NCBI RefSeq assembly: GCF_004005495.1
Contig: NZ_RZYA01000035.1
Coordinates: forward strand, 1-43,152
From: Streptomyces antnestii
GTDB lineage: Bacteria; Actinomycetota; Actinomycetes; Streptomycetales; Streptomycetaceae
Reading direction: 5' to 3'
Length of the DNA stretch: 43,152 nucleotides
A program made the translations under genes and the position numbers. How positions within the stretch are numbered: position 1 is the stretch's first letter; every line of letters starts with the position of its first letter. Below, in pieces: positions 31,863 to 40,686 of this stretch. The notes beneath the pieces were generated by a model. That model was not told the DNA's origin. It saw only the letters and a list, made by a program, of their open reading frames with translations, and did not search any database.

Positions 31863-32720
31863 CTAGCCGACAACCTGCACTTCGCCGACAGCCACCTGTG
31901 CCTGGGTCTGCCGGACCTCGTTCAACTGGCCTGCCTCCCCGCCGCCGCCCGCGACCTGCCAGTCGACGGTCCACGTCGAGGTCGCGGTCAGCCGAAACTT
32001 CCCGCCCGGCTCATCAGCCGAGGTCTTCGTGTAGCGGTGCCCGCAGCTCGGAGAGTCCTTCATCCCGTAGGCGGCCTTGTACGGCGTTCCAGCACCGGCA
32101 CACGTCACCGTGCTGCCATCGCCCACCCGCCACACGATCCGCTTCACCTTCGCCGTCGCCGTGACCGTCACGCCGCCTGCGGTGGCCGTCGCCGTGTTCG
32201 GTCCGAACGTGGTTGGTGATTTGCTCACCCACAACCACAGCGGTACGCCCACCGTGTATTTCCCGGCCGCCCGCGGACTCGCGATGGCGGGACCGGCAAG
32301 TTTCATCTGGTCGACAGCCTTTTGTGCTACGACTTCCGGGTCCATGGCAGGCTCGGCCGGAGTTCCACCGGTCGGAATCCACACGGTGCCCACGCGGCCC
32401 GTGGCCGGGCAGACCACGCGATAGACAGCACCCTTGCCGCCTCTGCGCTTGCCGTCCTTCATCGCCAGGTTGCTCTCAGGGGGCTGCGGCACGGCCTTCT
32501 CGTACGTGCACTTCGGGGCGGATGTCCCGCCTTTCGTCGCGCTCTTTCCCATGCGGCGACTGACCGCGCCAGGTGTTCGGTGGCTGTCTTCAGCACAGAA
32601 ACTGAGCATCATCGACGCCCCGTCACACGGTCCGCCGCCCTTCTTACCGTCGGCGTACGCGACGGGTGCGACGGCCCCTGCTACCAGGACGGCCACGGCT
32701 AAGGCCGTGCGCCTCAGCAT
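31863..32720 (-). CDS. Secreted protein of the pilus locus
   Basis: A 285-residue exported protein: signal peptide with hydrophobic core at about 6-20 and AYA cleavage site near 23. The body has six Cys residues, a VWIPTGGTPAEPAMDPEVVAQKAVDQMKL helix region and a C-terminal beta-rich segment (about 165-260; GVPLWLWVS, WRVGDGSTVTC, YTVDW-like strands) that resembles PKD/Ig-type folds seen in similar streptomycete proteins. It starts within the last codons of the lipoprotein gene. Function unknown; a surface or tip component of the pilus is plausible. Confidence 0.65.
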   Translation of the reverse strand: MLRRTALAVAVLVAGAVAPVAYADGKKGGGPCDGASMMLSFCAEDSHRTPGAVSRRMGKSATKGGTSAPKCTYEKAVPQPPESNLAMKDGKRRGGKGAVYRVVCPATGRVGTVWIPTGGTPAEPAMDPEVVAQKAVDQMKLAGPAIASPRAAGKYTVGVPLWLWVSKSPTTFGPNTATATAGGVTVTATAKVKRIVWRVGDGSTVTCAGAGTPYKAAYGMKDSPSCGHRYTKTSADEPGGKFRLTATSTWTVDWQVAGGGGEAGQLNEVRQTQAQVAVGEVQVVG

Positions 32721-33337
32721 TCCGGCCCGCCCTGCGGGTTGATGTCGGTCACCATCCAGCGGCCGCCATCCCAGCGCTCCGCCTTCACCGTGAGGACGTA
32801 CCGCACAGGCTGCTCGGGTGGCAGCGGCTTTACTTTCTTCGCCTTGGTGTCATAGATCCGGTACTCAGACAGATCGACGCAATCTTTGATGGTGGCCTTT
32901 GGAGGCTTGGCATCCATGGCCAGCTTCACGTCCGGATCGTGGCCGAGCTTGCCCCGGACGACAGTCCCAGCCTCTTTCATCCTGCCCAGGTCAAGCTCGA
33001 TCTTGCTGAGCGCGTCGAGGCTCGCGTACTTCTCCAGGTCGGTTCCCTTGGCGGACGCTTGGTGATACGCCTTCGCCTGCTCGGCGGACATCGCGTCGTA
33101 CACCGCGAGGACGGCCTTCTTCTGTGACGCGTTGGGATCGCTGCTGGGCGAGTGTTCAGGCTTGGCGTGCGATGCCGGCGTGGAGGGCGGCTGCTTGGAA
33201 CCCCCGCTTGCCCCATCGTCGCTACTGCATCCCGATACGGCAGCGAGTACAGCCAGCGCCACAAAAAGAATAGGGATCCGGTTTCGATTCCGCCTGCGAA
33301 GCCTGGAATGGCCCATCGGTCGTGCGGCGTCAGCCAC
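32714..33337 (-). CDS. Secreted lipoprotein of the pilus locus
   Basis: A 207-residue lipoprotein. GTG 33337 lies behind GGGGAGGAA, better than any upstream codon in the frame, which stays open further by chance. A basic stretch (RLRRRNRNR) is followed by a hydrophobic core and a lipobox, AAVSGC, so the mature N-terminus would be acylated. After a Ser/Pro linker the remaining ~130 residues look like an NTF2-like fold (AVLAVYDAMSAEQAKAY, YVLTVKAERWDGGRWMV). It is the first gene of the unit that continues to the Tad genes. Function unknown. Confidence 0.7.
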   Translation of the reverse strand: MADAARPMGHSRLRRRNRNRIPILFVALAVLAAVSGCSSDDGASGGSKQPPSTPASHAKPEHSPSSDPNASQKKAVLAVYDAMSAEQAKAYHQASAKGTDLEKYASLDALSKIELDLGRMKEAGTVVRGKLGHDPDVKLAMDAKPPKATIKDCVDLSEYRIYDTKAKKVKPLPPEQPVRYVLTVKAERWDGGRWMVTDINPQGGPEC

Positions 33338-33596
33338 TGTTCCTCCCCGTACGGCGTTCGGCGAATCGAGCTCCTGCTGCGGTCGCGCCGTGTGGGGCGA
33401 CCTCGCGCGCAGCACGGTCGAGCTGCGGAGATTCGCTTCTGTAGTCATGAGGTTACGCATATGCCAGTCAAACTCTCAGCAGAAAGGGGAAGTTACCGTT
33501 CACAACTCGGTACATATCTGGTCACAAGGTAAACTCGAAGTCGACAAGTTGCTCTCTGCATAAGCGACTTCGCGCAATTCCCCGTGCGATGCCTGG
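33338..33596. promoter_or_regulatory. Probable promoter region of the Tad unit
   Basis: This 259-base stretch is richer in A and T than its flanks, with no convincing gene. Part of it (33338-33460) is open in the lipoprotein frame but has no ribosome site. It separates the T4SS units from the Tad unit. The repeated element found before the two T4SS units is not present here. A TTGACT at 33471-33466 (minus) is a weak -35 candidate without a good -10. Confidence 0.4.
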
Positions 33597-34208
33597 TCAA
33601 TGGAGGGGATGCCACGCGTTGTTGTGCCGGGTGAAGAGCATTTGGGCGGTCCTGCCATCCTCGTTCTTGCCTGCAGGATCAGTGCCGGCCCACACGAGGC
33701 GAACGCGGACGCGGCGGTTGGGGGCGGTCCGAGCGGTGCCGGCCTGGATCCGGATGTCCCGGTAGGCGGCGCGCAGTTGCTGGTCGGAGAAGTACGCGGG
33801 CCACTCGTGGCGGCCCGCGCCGGTGACTTCGGCCTTCCAGATGCGGGAGGCGAGCGCGACGAGGTGCTTCTCCTGAGCCCGGGGCAAGTCCGCGGGTGAT
33901 GAGCTGTCCATGAGGCGTTGCACGGCGTGGTCTCCGGCCGGGCCGTCTCCCGCCACTGGCACCTCGGCCGCAGTCGAGGACAGCCTGGCCGAGGCCCGCT
34001 CGGGCCGGCTGGTGGCCGTGGGGGAGGAGGCGGGTGTGGAACTCGGATCCGGGTGTGTCGTGGCGGGTGCAGCAGCTCGAGCAGCTGGCTGCTGCCTGTC
34101 GGGTGCGACAGGGACCAGGAGGAGGAGGCCGAGCAGAACGCAGACGGCGGCGCCCAGGAGGGGCTTGAACACCGAAGGGCTCGGTGTGGTCGGGGTGTTG
34201 GTGTTCAT
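33597..34208 (-). CDS. Membrane-anchored protein of the T4SS unit
   Basis: A 203-residue protein, ATG 34208 overlapping the stop of the hydrolase gene in ATGA. One membrane helix (about 14-34, LLGAAVCVLLGLLLLVPVA) is followed by a Pro/Ser/Thr linker and a folded C-terminal part (ASRIWKAEVTGAGRHEWPA, VRVRLVWAGTDPAGKNEDG, MLFTRHNNAWHPLH). The ending resembles NTF2-like domains of conjugation proteins, with the final strand carrying an aromatic pair. It is the last gene of its transcription unit. Function unknown. Confidence 0.65.
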   Translation of the reverse strand: MNTNTPTTPSPSVFKPLLGAAVCVLLGLLLLVPVAPDRQQPAARAAAPATTHPDPSSTPASSPTATSRPERASARLSSTAAEVPVAGDGPAGDHAVQRLMDSSSPADLPRAQEKHLVALASRIWKAEVTGAGRHEWPAYFSDQQLRAAYRDIRIQAGTARTAPNRRVRVRLVWAGTDPAGKNEDGRTAQMLFTRHNNAWHPLH

Positions 34209-35293
34209 AGCAGGCGGGCACCCCCGGCGAATCCGTGATCCCAGATGGCTTCGGCGCGGACTGTGGTGCCTGGCCTGGCGGCGTTGATCATCTGTCCGTA
34301 TCCGAGGTAGATCCCGACGTGGTAGATCGTGGTGTCGCTGGTGGGGTCGTAGGCGAAGAAGACGAGGTCGCCCGGCTTGAGGGCGCCGACGCCACGGCTG
34401 GCGGGGATGCGTTTGCCGTGTTGTGACTGGGCGGCGGCGGTGCGGGGGAGGCTGATGCCGACCTGGGCGTAGGCGTAGGTGGTCAGGCCTGAGCAGTCGT
34501 AGCCGGCGATGCCCGCCCCTGATTTGCCGCTCGGGGAGCAGCAGGTGCCTTTGGTGGGGCCCTTCGGGCCGCCGCCGCCCCAGGAGTAGGGGGTGCCCTG
34601 TTCGCCCAGGGCGCTGGTGATGACGGTGCGGGCGTCTCCGGTCGCGTGGGCGCCGAGGCGGATGGTGCCGTTGCCGAGCTGGCTGTAGCGGTCGATCCAG
34701 GACAGGACGTCGGCGACGTAGGCGTCGCTGTGGTTGTACTGGAAGATTGCGGCTTTGAGTTGGGCGCGGTCGGTGAGGTTGCGGCCGTTGCCGCACAGGT
34801 AGACGGCGGCGCCGAGCGCGGCGTCGTCCGCGTTGTGCGGGTTCTTGCGGCCGTCGCCGTTGCCGTCGCGGCCGCTGCCGGTCCAGGTGGAGGGCATGAA
34901 CTGGAAGGGGCCCATCGCGCGGTTGTTGCCTTCGGGGTAGGCGGTGGTGTTGCCGCCGACGCCGGAGCCGTCGAGGAGGGGGCCGAGGATGTGGGGGGTG
35001 ATGTCTCCGTTGTCGGCGATCTTCCGGCCGGCGGCATGGTTGGACTCGATCTTGGCGATTCCGGCGAGGATCGGCCAGCGCATCCCCTTGCACTGGGGGA
35101 CCTGGCCGGGCAGTTGGGCGGCGGCCGACTGATAGGCGGCGAGCATGCGCTGTGGGATGCCGGAGACCTTGCCCACGGTTTCCATGGCCGGGGCGGTGGC
35201 AGGCTCGCGGGCCGCGGCGAACGCCACGAACAGAACCGGCACGGCCATCAGCAGGGCCAGGACGAAGACGGTGGCGCAGCCGAGCTTCTTCAC
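34205..35293 (-). CDS. Lytic transglycosylase-NlpC/P60 wall hydrolase
   Basis: A 362-residue exported two-domain enzyme. GTG 35293 lies behind GGAGGAG and overlaps the preceding stop in GTGA. An N-terminal membrane segment (about 8-28) serves as signal or anchor. The lytic transglycosylase domain (about 70-215) has the catalytic Glu83 in IAKIESNH, then AMGPFQFMPSTW. The NlpC/P60 domain (about 222-360) has Cys267 in YDCSGLT and His325 in YHVGIYL. One half cuts glycan, the other the stem peptide. In Gram-positive conjugation systems this VirB1/TcpG-like enzyme opens the wall for the transfer channel. Confidence 0.9.
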   Translation of the reverse strand: MKKLGCATVFVLALLMAVPVLFVAFAAAREPATAPAMETVGKVSGIPQRMLAAYQSAAAQLPGQVPQCKGMRWPILAGIAKIESNHAAGRKIADNGDITPHILGPLLDGSGVGGNTTAYPEGNNRAMGPFQFMPSTWTGSGRDGNGDGRKNPHNADDAALGAAVYLCGNGRNLTDRAQLKAAIFQYNHSDAYVADVLSWIDRYSQLGNGTIRLGAHATGDARTVITSALGEQGTPYSWGGGGPKGPTKGTCCSPSGKSGAGIAGYDCSGLTTYAYAQVGISLPRTAAAQSQHGKRIPASRGVGALKPGDLVFFAYDPTSDTTIYHVGIYLGYGQMINAARPGTTVRAEAIWDHGFAGGARLL

Positions 35294-37473
35294 TGCTCCT
35301 CCCGCGCGCCGGGCCGGCCGTGCATGTCGGTCCAGGTGCCCCGCCAGTCGTTCAGGCCGGAGCGTGTATCGGCGTTGAACTGGCCGGCGACGTTGCTGTA
35401 GTGCCGGCGCTGGCGGCCGAATTCCTGGGTGAGGTCGCGGGTGAGGACGCTCTTGGCCCGGCGTACCCGGGTCCAGGTGGCGGGCAGACCGACGGTGGTG
35501 TGGAAGGCGACCTTGCTGGTGCCGACCAGAATGCGGCCGCCCCGGGTCCGCTTGAGCTGTTCCTCGAGGCGGGCTCCGACGGGAATGTAGCCCTGCTGCT
35601 CGCCGCCGCTGATGAGTTTTCCGGTGCGGCCGTCAACGACCTTCGCCGGCAAGGGACGTCCGTCCGGGCCCAGCTGCTGTAGCTGCCTCGGCTCACGGTG
35701 TGGGCCGATCAGGGCGGCGTGGGCGCCGCGCGCACCGAGGGCGAGCGGGGCCAGGGCGCGGCGGCCTTCGGCGCGGGCCTCGGCGAGGAAGCCGCCGGGG
35801 TGCCCGACCATGCCCTCGGCATCGCCCAGGGCGCGCAAGCCGGCTGTGAGTCCCGCGTGGCGCCCCATGAACGAGACGTGCGCCGGCGAGGAACCACCGC
35901 TGCCCGAGTGGCCGTAGCCGACGGACGACATGGCGGCCGCGGTGGCGGCCGCGTTTTCGCCCATGGTGTGGCTTCCGCCGATGCGGGCGTAGCGCATGCG
36001 GTCGGCGAAGCGGCGCCCCAGAGCGTTGCCCTTGCGGAGCATGATGCGGTGCCCGGCCAGCGCGGTGACGGCGAGCGCGTCCAGGAGGAACAGCCGCTCC
36101 ATAAAGGGGGTTTGGTTGTTGGCGAGCATGACCTTGGCGGCCACACCGAAGGCCGGGATGAACACGGCGACGGTGAACAGGACGACCACGGCGGAGGCAA
36201 AGAGGCCGACCCATTTCCACAGCACAGCCCGGTTGGGGCCGGGCAGCATGGCCCAGGCGAACACGAAGCAGCCGCAGGTGGCGGCGATGACGCAGCCGAA
36301 CTGGGCGGCGATCAGCGCCAGAACCATCGCCATAATGACGATGGCGATGATGAGGACGGCGATCAGGACGAGCAGAGCTCCGATGACGCGGTCCCAGGTG
36401 ACGTGGTCCATGTAGGCGGCCGCGGCCTTGCCGTCGGGCCCAAGTTTGTTGAATCTGTTCGCAGGGAAGTCCTCGCCGCGGCGCAGGCAGTAGTCCTTGG
36501 CCGGGCCGTGAATGCTCGTGCAGCGCCCGTCCGTACTTGCGGGCTGCGGGTCGATGATCTCCTTGTGGACTTTGTAGAGCGGGCTGTTCTTGTCGATGCT
36601 CCGTCCGTACTCCAGGAGCATGTAGGGCTGCACAACGAGTGTGTCGGTGAGCGTGCGGGTGATCGGCCTGGAGACGTCAGAGGCGGCCAGCGGGCGCTCG
36701 CCGCTCAGGCAGGGATCGTGGGCGGGCCCGGCGACCGCAGTGCAGTTCGCCGTGTGCTTCTTGTCGTTGGTGGTGTCTGTCGTGGCGGCGGGGGTCGTGG
36801 CGGCCTCCTGCCGGCAGGTGTTCTGGGCGGGCCCGGTGATCAGGTCGCACGGGTCGTTGCTCGGGTGCTTGTTGCCGCCGTTGGCGGTGATGGACGCGGC
36901 CTCCAGCGCGGCACGCTGGGTCTGCTGGATCGGCCCGTCGTAGCCGAGCAGCATGGCGGGGCGCACGAAGGTGGTGGCGGCGAGCGCGGCGATCAGCAGT
37001 GTGAGGAGGATTTCACCGGCGCCGCGGGCGACCCGGCCCCGTATGACGAGGACGAGACCGAAGACGAACGCCCACGCCAGGAAGATCCCGGCCAGCCCGA
37101 GCGGGCCGATGATGTCGTTCTGGTAGGCGTCGGAGATCGACTGCGCGGGGCCGGCGAGCTTGTCGAGGATCGGGAACCGGTACGCCCAGTCGATCAGCCA
37201 GCATGCGAAGCCGACGACGGTGCGGGCCAGGGTGAAGATCCCGGACATGCAGAACTGCAACGCGATGTCGATCGGTCCGTCGTCGCTGCTGGTCAGCTCG
37301 TAGCGGTTGACCGGGACGCCCTCGGGGGTCTTCACATTGAGCGGGTCGAGCAGCCCGCCGGAGGATGCGTCGTCGGCGGCGAACGAGGGGGCACTGCTCG
37401 CGGCGATCATCAGCACGGTCAGGACGGCGACGGTGGTCACGGTCGTCCACCGGCAGTGACGGGCATGGTTCAT
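35290..37473 (-). CDS. VirB6/TrbL-like polytopic membrane protein
   Basis: A 727-residue protein, ATG 37473 overlapping the upstream stop in ATGA. A signal peptide (about 12-32, ending SFAADD) is followed by several helices (about 72-95, 118-145, 150-172), a long polar loop (about 175-365), a second set of helices (about 372-470 and 490-515) and a ~210-residue cytoplasmic tail. Size and layout fit the VirB6/TrbL/TcpH group that lines the channel. The polar loop carries three copies of a Cys-bounded 12-residue motif (Cys209, Cys244, Cys318 as first residues) with a central GPA. The neighbouring 118-residue protein carries a fourth. Confidence 0.78.
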   Translation of the reverse strand: MNHARHCRWTTVTTVAVLTVLMIAASSAPSFAADDASSGGLLDPLNVKTPEGVPVNRYELTSSDDGPIDIALQFCMSGIFTLARTVVGFACWLIDWAYRFPILDKLAGPAQSISDAYQNDIIGPLGLAGIFLAWAFVFGLVLVIRGRVARGAGEILLTLLIAALAATTFVRPAMLLGYDGPIQQTQRAALEAASITANGGNKHPSNDPCDLITGPAQNTCRQEAATTPAATTDTTNDKKHTANCTAVAGPAHDPCLSGERPLAASDVSRPITRTLTDTLVVQPYMLLEYGRSIDKNSPLYKVHKEIIDPQPASTDGRCTSIHGPAKDYCLRRGEDFPANRFNKLGPDGKAAAAYMDHVTWDRVIGALLVLIAVLIIAIVIMAMVLALIAAQFGCVIAATCGCFVFAWAMLPGPNRAVLWKWVGLFASAVVVLFTVAVFIPAFGVAAKVMLANNQTPFMERLFLLDALAVTALAGHRIMLRKGNALGRRFADRMRYARIGGSHTMGENAAATAAAMSSVGYGHSGSGGSSPAHVSFMGRHAGLTAGLRALGDAEGMVGHPGGFLAEARAEGRRALAPLALGARGAHAALIGPHREPRQLQQLGPDGRPLPAKVVDGRTGKLISGGEQQGYIPVGARLEEQLKRTRGGRILVGTSKVAFHTTVGLPATWTRVRRAKSVLTRDLTQEFGRQRRHYSNVAGQFNADTRSGLNDWRGTWTDMHGRPGAREEQ

Positions 37474-37826
37474 GACTGCCTCCGCCGGCGGTTCAGCAGG
37501 ATGACGAAGCCGAGCAGGGCAGGGGCGACCAGGAGCGCGCCGGCCCTGCACAAGGCGCCCTGGGTGGGCGGGATGTGGGAGGAGCGCAGGCAGTACGCCT
37601 TGGCGGGGCCCACGATCAGGTCGCACGGATCGTTCGCGGGCGCCGCGGAAGCCGGCGCCGGGAGCGTGGTGTGCCCGGCGGCGAAGGCCTTTCCGGTCTG
37701 CGGCCACCAGCAGTCCGGCACGCCCAACCACAGCACGGCCAGCACGGCGGCGGTGAGCACCAGGACTGCAACCAGCGTCACGGTGGCGCGGCGTGCGGGG
37801 TGCGGGTGGGAAAAGGTGTCACGCAT
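37470..37826 (-). CDS. Small membrane protein with CxxxxGPAxxxC motif
   Basis: A 118-residue protein with two membrane helices (about 15-35 and 92-110) and an extracytoplasmic loop between them. The loop holds CDLIVGPAKAYC starting at Cys68, preceded by NDP exactly as in the first motif of the VirB6-like neighbour (NDPCDLITGPAQNTC) and followed by LR as after the third motif. The gene opens the second T4SS unit and overlaps the VirB6-like gene in ATGA. It may contact the VirB6-like loop; its function is otherwise unknown. Confidence 0.65.
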   Translation of the reverse strand: MRDTFSHPHPARRATVTLVAVLVLTAAVLAVLWLGVPDCWWPQTGKAFAAGHTTLPAPASAAPANDPCDLIVGPAKAYCLRSSHIPPTQGALCRAGALLVAPALLGFVILLNRRRRQS

Positions 37827-37937
37827 CGCGTACTCCCATGGGGGCGGCGAAAACGGAAAAAGGGGGGCAGGGGTGGGGCCCCGGATGCCGTCACGACGAG
37901 AGGCTTTGGGGCTGTGCCGCTACGGTCGGCCCGGCCA

Positions 37938-38013
37938 CTCACCGCCCCGCTTGCCGACGGCGGGGCTCAGCCGTCACAGGGCCATAACTCCTGCCTCAGC
38001 CAGGCGTGGTGAG
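37938..38013 (-). promoter_or_regulatory. Multi-block regulatory element, copy 1
   Basis: Three blocks recur at 42768-42885. They are CTCACCGCCCCGCTT (37938-37952), a core at 37970-37992 that reads AGGAGTTATGGCC, two variable bases and GTGACGGC on the minus strand, and CCAGGCGTGGTGAG (38000-38013). The first two blocks start 32 bases apart in both copies. This copy lies 112 bases upstream of the 118-residue gene and ends exactly at the VirB4 stop. It is probably a shared promoter or operator. Confidence 0.6.
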
Positions 38014-40686
38014 TCAGCCCTGCTGTGCTTGGTGAGCGGGAACCCTCGAGGTGAGCGAAGCGCTCACCGCCGCGGACAGGCCCCCGGTGGTCGATGCGCC
38101 GTCGCCCATCTGGTCAGTGGACGCGGTGGCCTCGGGATGGGTGAAGATGTCCGCGAGGAGCCGCTCCACGCCGGGCACCAGGACCTTGAAGCGGCCGATC
38201 TGCATCCGCGGATCGCGGCCGAGGATCTCACCGGCGCGTGCCTTCTTCCCGAACGGCGACAGGTCGGTGGTGACCGTGCGCAGCAGGTCCGGGTCGTCGC
38301 CGGGAAGGCCGAGCCATTCCAGGCCGCGGGCGGCCAGGACCGGGTCGCAGGTACGGGAGATGAACCGGTAGGCGAGCAGGCCGAGTGTGGTGTCGGAGCC
38401 GAGTTCGCGGACGTCGTGGCAGCCGAGGCCGACGCCGGCGCCGTGCTTGCGGCCGTCGTAGACGATTTCGTCGACCAGGGCCTGGCCCTCGGCGGAGGAG
38501 GTCAGCCAGTACGCCTCGTCCAGGGGGATCAGGGTGAAGCGGGTGTCGGCGAAGGCGACTTCGCGGCCGATGGCGGCGATCAGGTAGAGGACGGCGCGGC
38601 CGATGAGCGCCTCGAGCGGCTGGTTGCGCATCAGTTCGGGATGGGTGACGGCCTCCCTGGGCGGGAGGGTGAGTCCGGCGGTGGTGATGACGACGAAGTC
38701 GCTGGACATGCCGCAGGCGAGATCGAGGACCGGGAGTTCGGGGTCGAACACTGCGGCCGCGAGCGGCTCGTCGGCGGCGACCCTCAGCCACTCCGTCAGG
38801 GAGGCAGCGTTGTGGGCCCTGGTTCCCTCGCCGGTGGCCATCTCCTCCAGGGCGACGAGGACCTCGGCCATGCAGGGAAACGACGTGGTGCCGGCCTGCG
38901 CGACGGCCCGTTTGAGCAGGGCGCCGTACTCGGTCATCGGGCCCACCCCCAGCTGGACCGTCAGGTAGCTGAGTGCGTAGCGCGCGCCCACGGCCGGGTC
39001 GGCGAACACGCGAAGGGGGTCGATGGACAGTTCGGCCTTGGCCGCGTCGACGACCTGGCAGCGTCCGGGGGCGGCGCTCTGGGCGAAGGCTGCCCATTCG
39101 CGGCGCTTGGTGCGGTCGATCGCGATGACGCGCCCGCCGCGGTCGACGATCGAGGAGGCGATCATCTTGAGCAGGACGCTTTTGCCGCCGCCCAGGTCGC
39201 CGGCGATCCCGAAGGACGCGGACGCGTTCTGCATCGGGGCGTTGGCGATGTCGAGGAGGGTGGGGGTGACCGTGCCGACGTCCTGGCTGAACCCGATCAT
39301 CGCGCCGGTCGGGTCGCCGAAGGACTGGCCGGTGAACGCGCCGTGCATCGCCCAGTCCTCACCGAGCTGGTGCTGGGTGTACTGGCGGGTCGCGGGCGGT
39401 GTCGCCGTGGCAGGCAGCGTGAGGGCAAAGAGCTCTTCCTGCCCGCCGACCGGGCGCACCAGGCGGTAGTTGGCGCCGCGCATCCGACTGTGCAGGGCGC
39501 CGGCCCGTCGCTCGCACTCGGCCGGGCTCTCGCCCCACACGGTCATGACAGTGACCGACTGGACTTCGACCTCGACGCTGTTGCGGGCGGCCCGCGCTCC
39601 GAGGTCGCCGAGGTCCTCGGCGGCGTCGTGCATGTCCTCGGGCAGGCCCGTCTCACGCTGCGCGGCGTACTGCTCGGCCTGGTCGACCAGATCCCGCTTC
39701 TTCCTCTTGATCTCCTCGGCGACCTTCTGCGTGGGCACGAGCTTGAGGTCGCTCACCCAGTCGACGCCGAAGGGGAGACGGTCCAGATCGGCGAGGAAGT
39801 CGCCGCCCGCGGCAAGGAACTTGCGCGGCATCTCCGCCAGCGCCAGGTGCGCCTGGTAGGAGCTGCCCGCCTCGGACTCGACCTGCAGCCACCGGCGCCC
39901 CACCCGCTGCGCGGACTTGCCCTTGCCGCGCGCGCTGCGGCCTCGGACTGCTGTGCGCTCGGGCTCGGGTTCGTCGCTGCCGCCCTCCAGGATCCGCACG
40001 TGCCCGAGGTCGGCGTGCGAGGGGGCACGCAGGACACCGCTGACGAGGCGGCTGCCGCGCAGCTCGGACCGCTCGGACTCAGCGAGCAGCGGCTCGTCCA
40101 GGCCGCGGGCGACGGCGTGCTGGTGCATCCACACGATCTCCGCCGGGCGGGCCGGGTGCAGCTCCAGGCCGCCGCCGAACTCCGCCGCCATCTGGCGGGC
40201 GCGCTGCTGGACGTCGGCCACCTCATGGGCGGGCACCGGTGCCGGGGGCAGGCCGAGCGTGGCCGACAGTTCGGCCCACGCCGTGGCGAACGCGGCGGAC
40301 AGCTCGGCCCGTGCACCGCTCGTCTCCAGCGGGACGGCCAGCCACAGGGTGCGCCGGTGCATCTCCACCGGTGCATCCAGGTCGTCGCCGGCGAGCAGGC
40401 GCAGCTGCGCGTCAGCGACCTCGGCCCAGTGCGGGTTCTTGACGTAGTCGACGCCGGCGACGGTGCGGGCCACGACCTCGCCCGGGTCCACCCGGGCGCA
40501 CAGTCCGTAGATGCGGGCGGCGCCGGGCAGCGAGCGGACCAGCGAGGTGACGCGGTTCAGGAGTTCCTCGCGGGTGCGTTCGCCCATGTAGCGCGATCCC
40601 TCGGCCGGCACCGCCCAGATCGCCCAGACGGCGCCGGAGGTGGACCACACCACGTTGTCGACGATGTGCCGGATCGCGAGCTTCAC
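38014..40686 (-). CDS. VirB4-type conjugation ATPase
   Basis: An 890-residue ATPase, ATG 40686 overlapping the upstream stop in ATGA. The N-terminal half (about 1-430) is the VirB4 N-domain, including the helical KLVPTQKVAEEIKRKKRDL region. The ATPase half has Walker A GDLGGGKS (496-503, Lys502), followed by VLLKMIASSIVDRGGRVIAID, and Walker B with Asp723-Glu724 in IPLDEAYWL. The C-terminus has KVLVPGVERLLADIF. It matches the TcpF/VirB4 group of actinobacterial conjugation elements and should energise the secretion channel. It ends its transcription unit. Confidence 0.88.
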   Translation of the reverse strand: MKLAIRHIVDNVVWSTSGAVWAIWAVPAEGSRYMGERTREELLNRVTSLVRSLPGAARIYGLCARVDPGEVVARTVAGVDYVKNPHWAEVADAQLRLLAGDDLDAPVEMHRRTLWLAVPLETSGARAELSAAFATAWAELSATLGLPPAPVPAHEVADVQQRARQMAAEFGGGLELHPARPAEIVWMHQHAVARGLDEPLLAESERSELRGSRLVSGVLRAPSHADLGHVRILEGGSDEPEPERTAVRGRSARGKGKSAQRVGRRWLQVESEAGSSYQAHLALAEMPRKFLAAGGDFLADLDRLPFGVDWVSDLKLVPTQKVAEEIKRKKRDLVDQAEQYAAQRETGLPEDMHDAAEDLGDLGARAARNSVEVEVQSVTVMTVWGESPAECERRAGALHSRMRGANYRLVRPVGGQEELFALTLPATATPPATRQYTQHQLGEDWAMHGAFTGQSFGDPTGAMIGFSQDVGTVTPTLLDIANAPMQNASASFGIAGDLGGGKSVLLKMIASSIVDRGGRVIAIDRTKRREWAAFAQSAAPGRCQVVDAAKAELSIDPLRVFADPAVGARYALSYLTVQLGVGPMTEYGALLKRAVAQAGTTSFPCMAEVLVALEEMATGEGTRAHNAASLTEWLRVAADEPLAAAVFDPELPVLDLACGMSSDFVVITTAGLTLPPREAVTHPELMRNQPLEALIGRAVLYLIAAIGREVAFADTRFTLIPLDEAYWLTSSAEGQALVDEIVYDGRKHGAGVGLGCHDVRELGSDTTLGLLAYRFISRTCDPVLAARGLEWLGLPGDDPDLLRTVTTDLSPFGKKARAGEILGRDPRMQIGRFKVLVPGVERLLADIFTHPEATASTDQMGDGASTTGGLSAAVSASLTSRVPAHQAQQG

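Noticed and set aside
33597..35093. A 498-codon minus-strand frame through the NlpC/P60 gene
   Set aside because: Only its last 203 codons are the real gene; the rest is a shifted frame of the hydrolase, giving Arg/His/Pro-rich nonsense.
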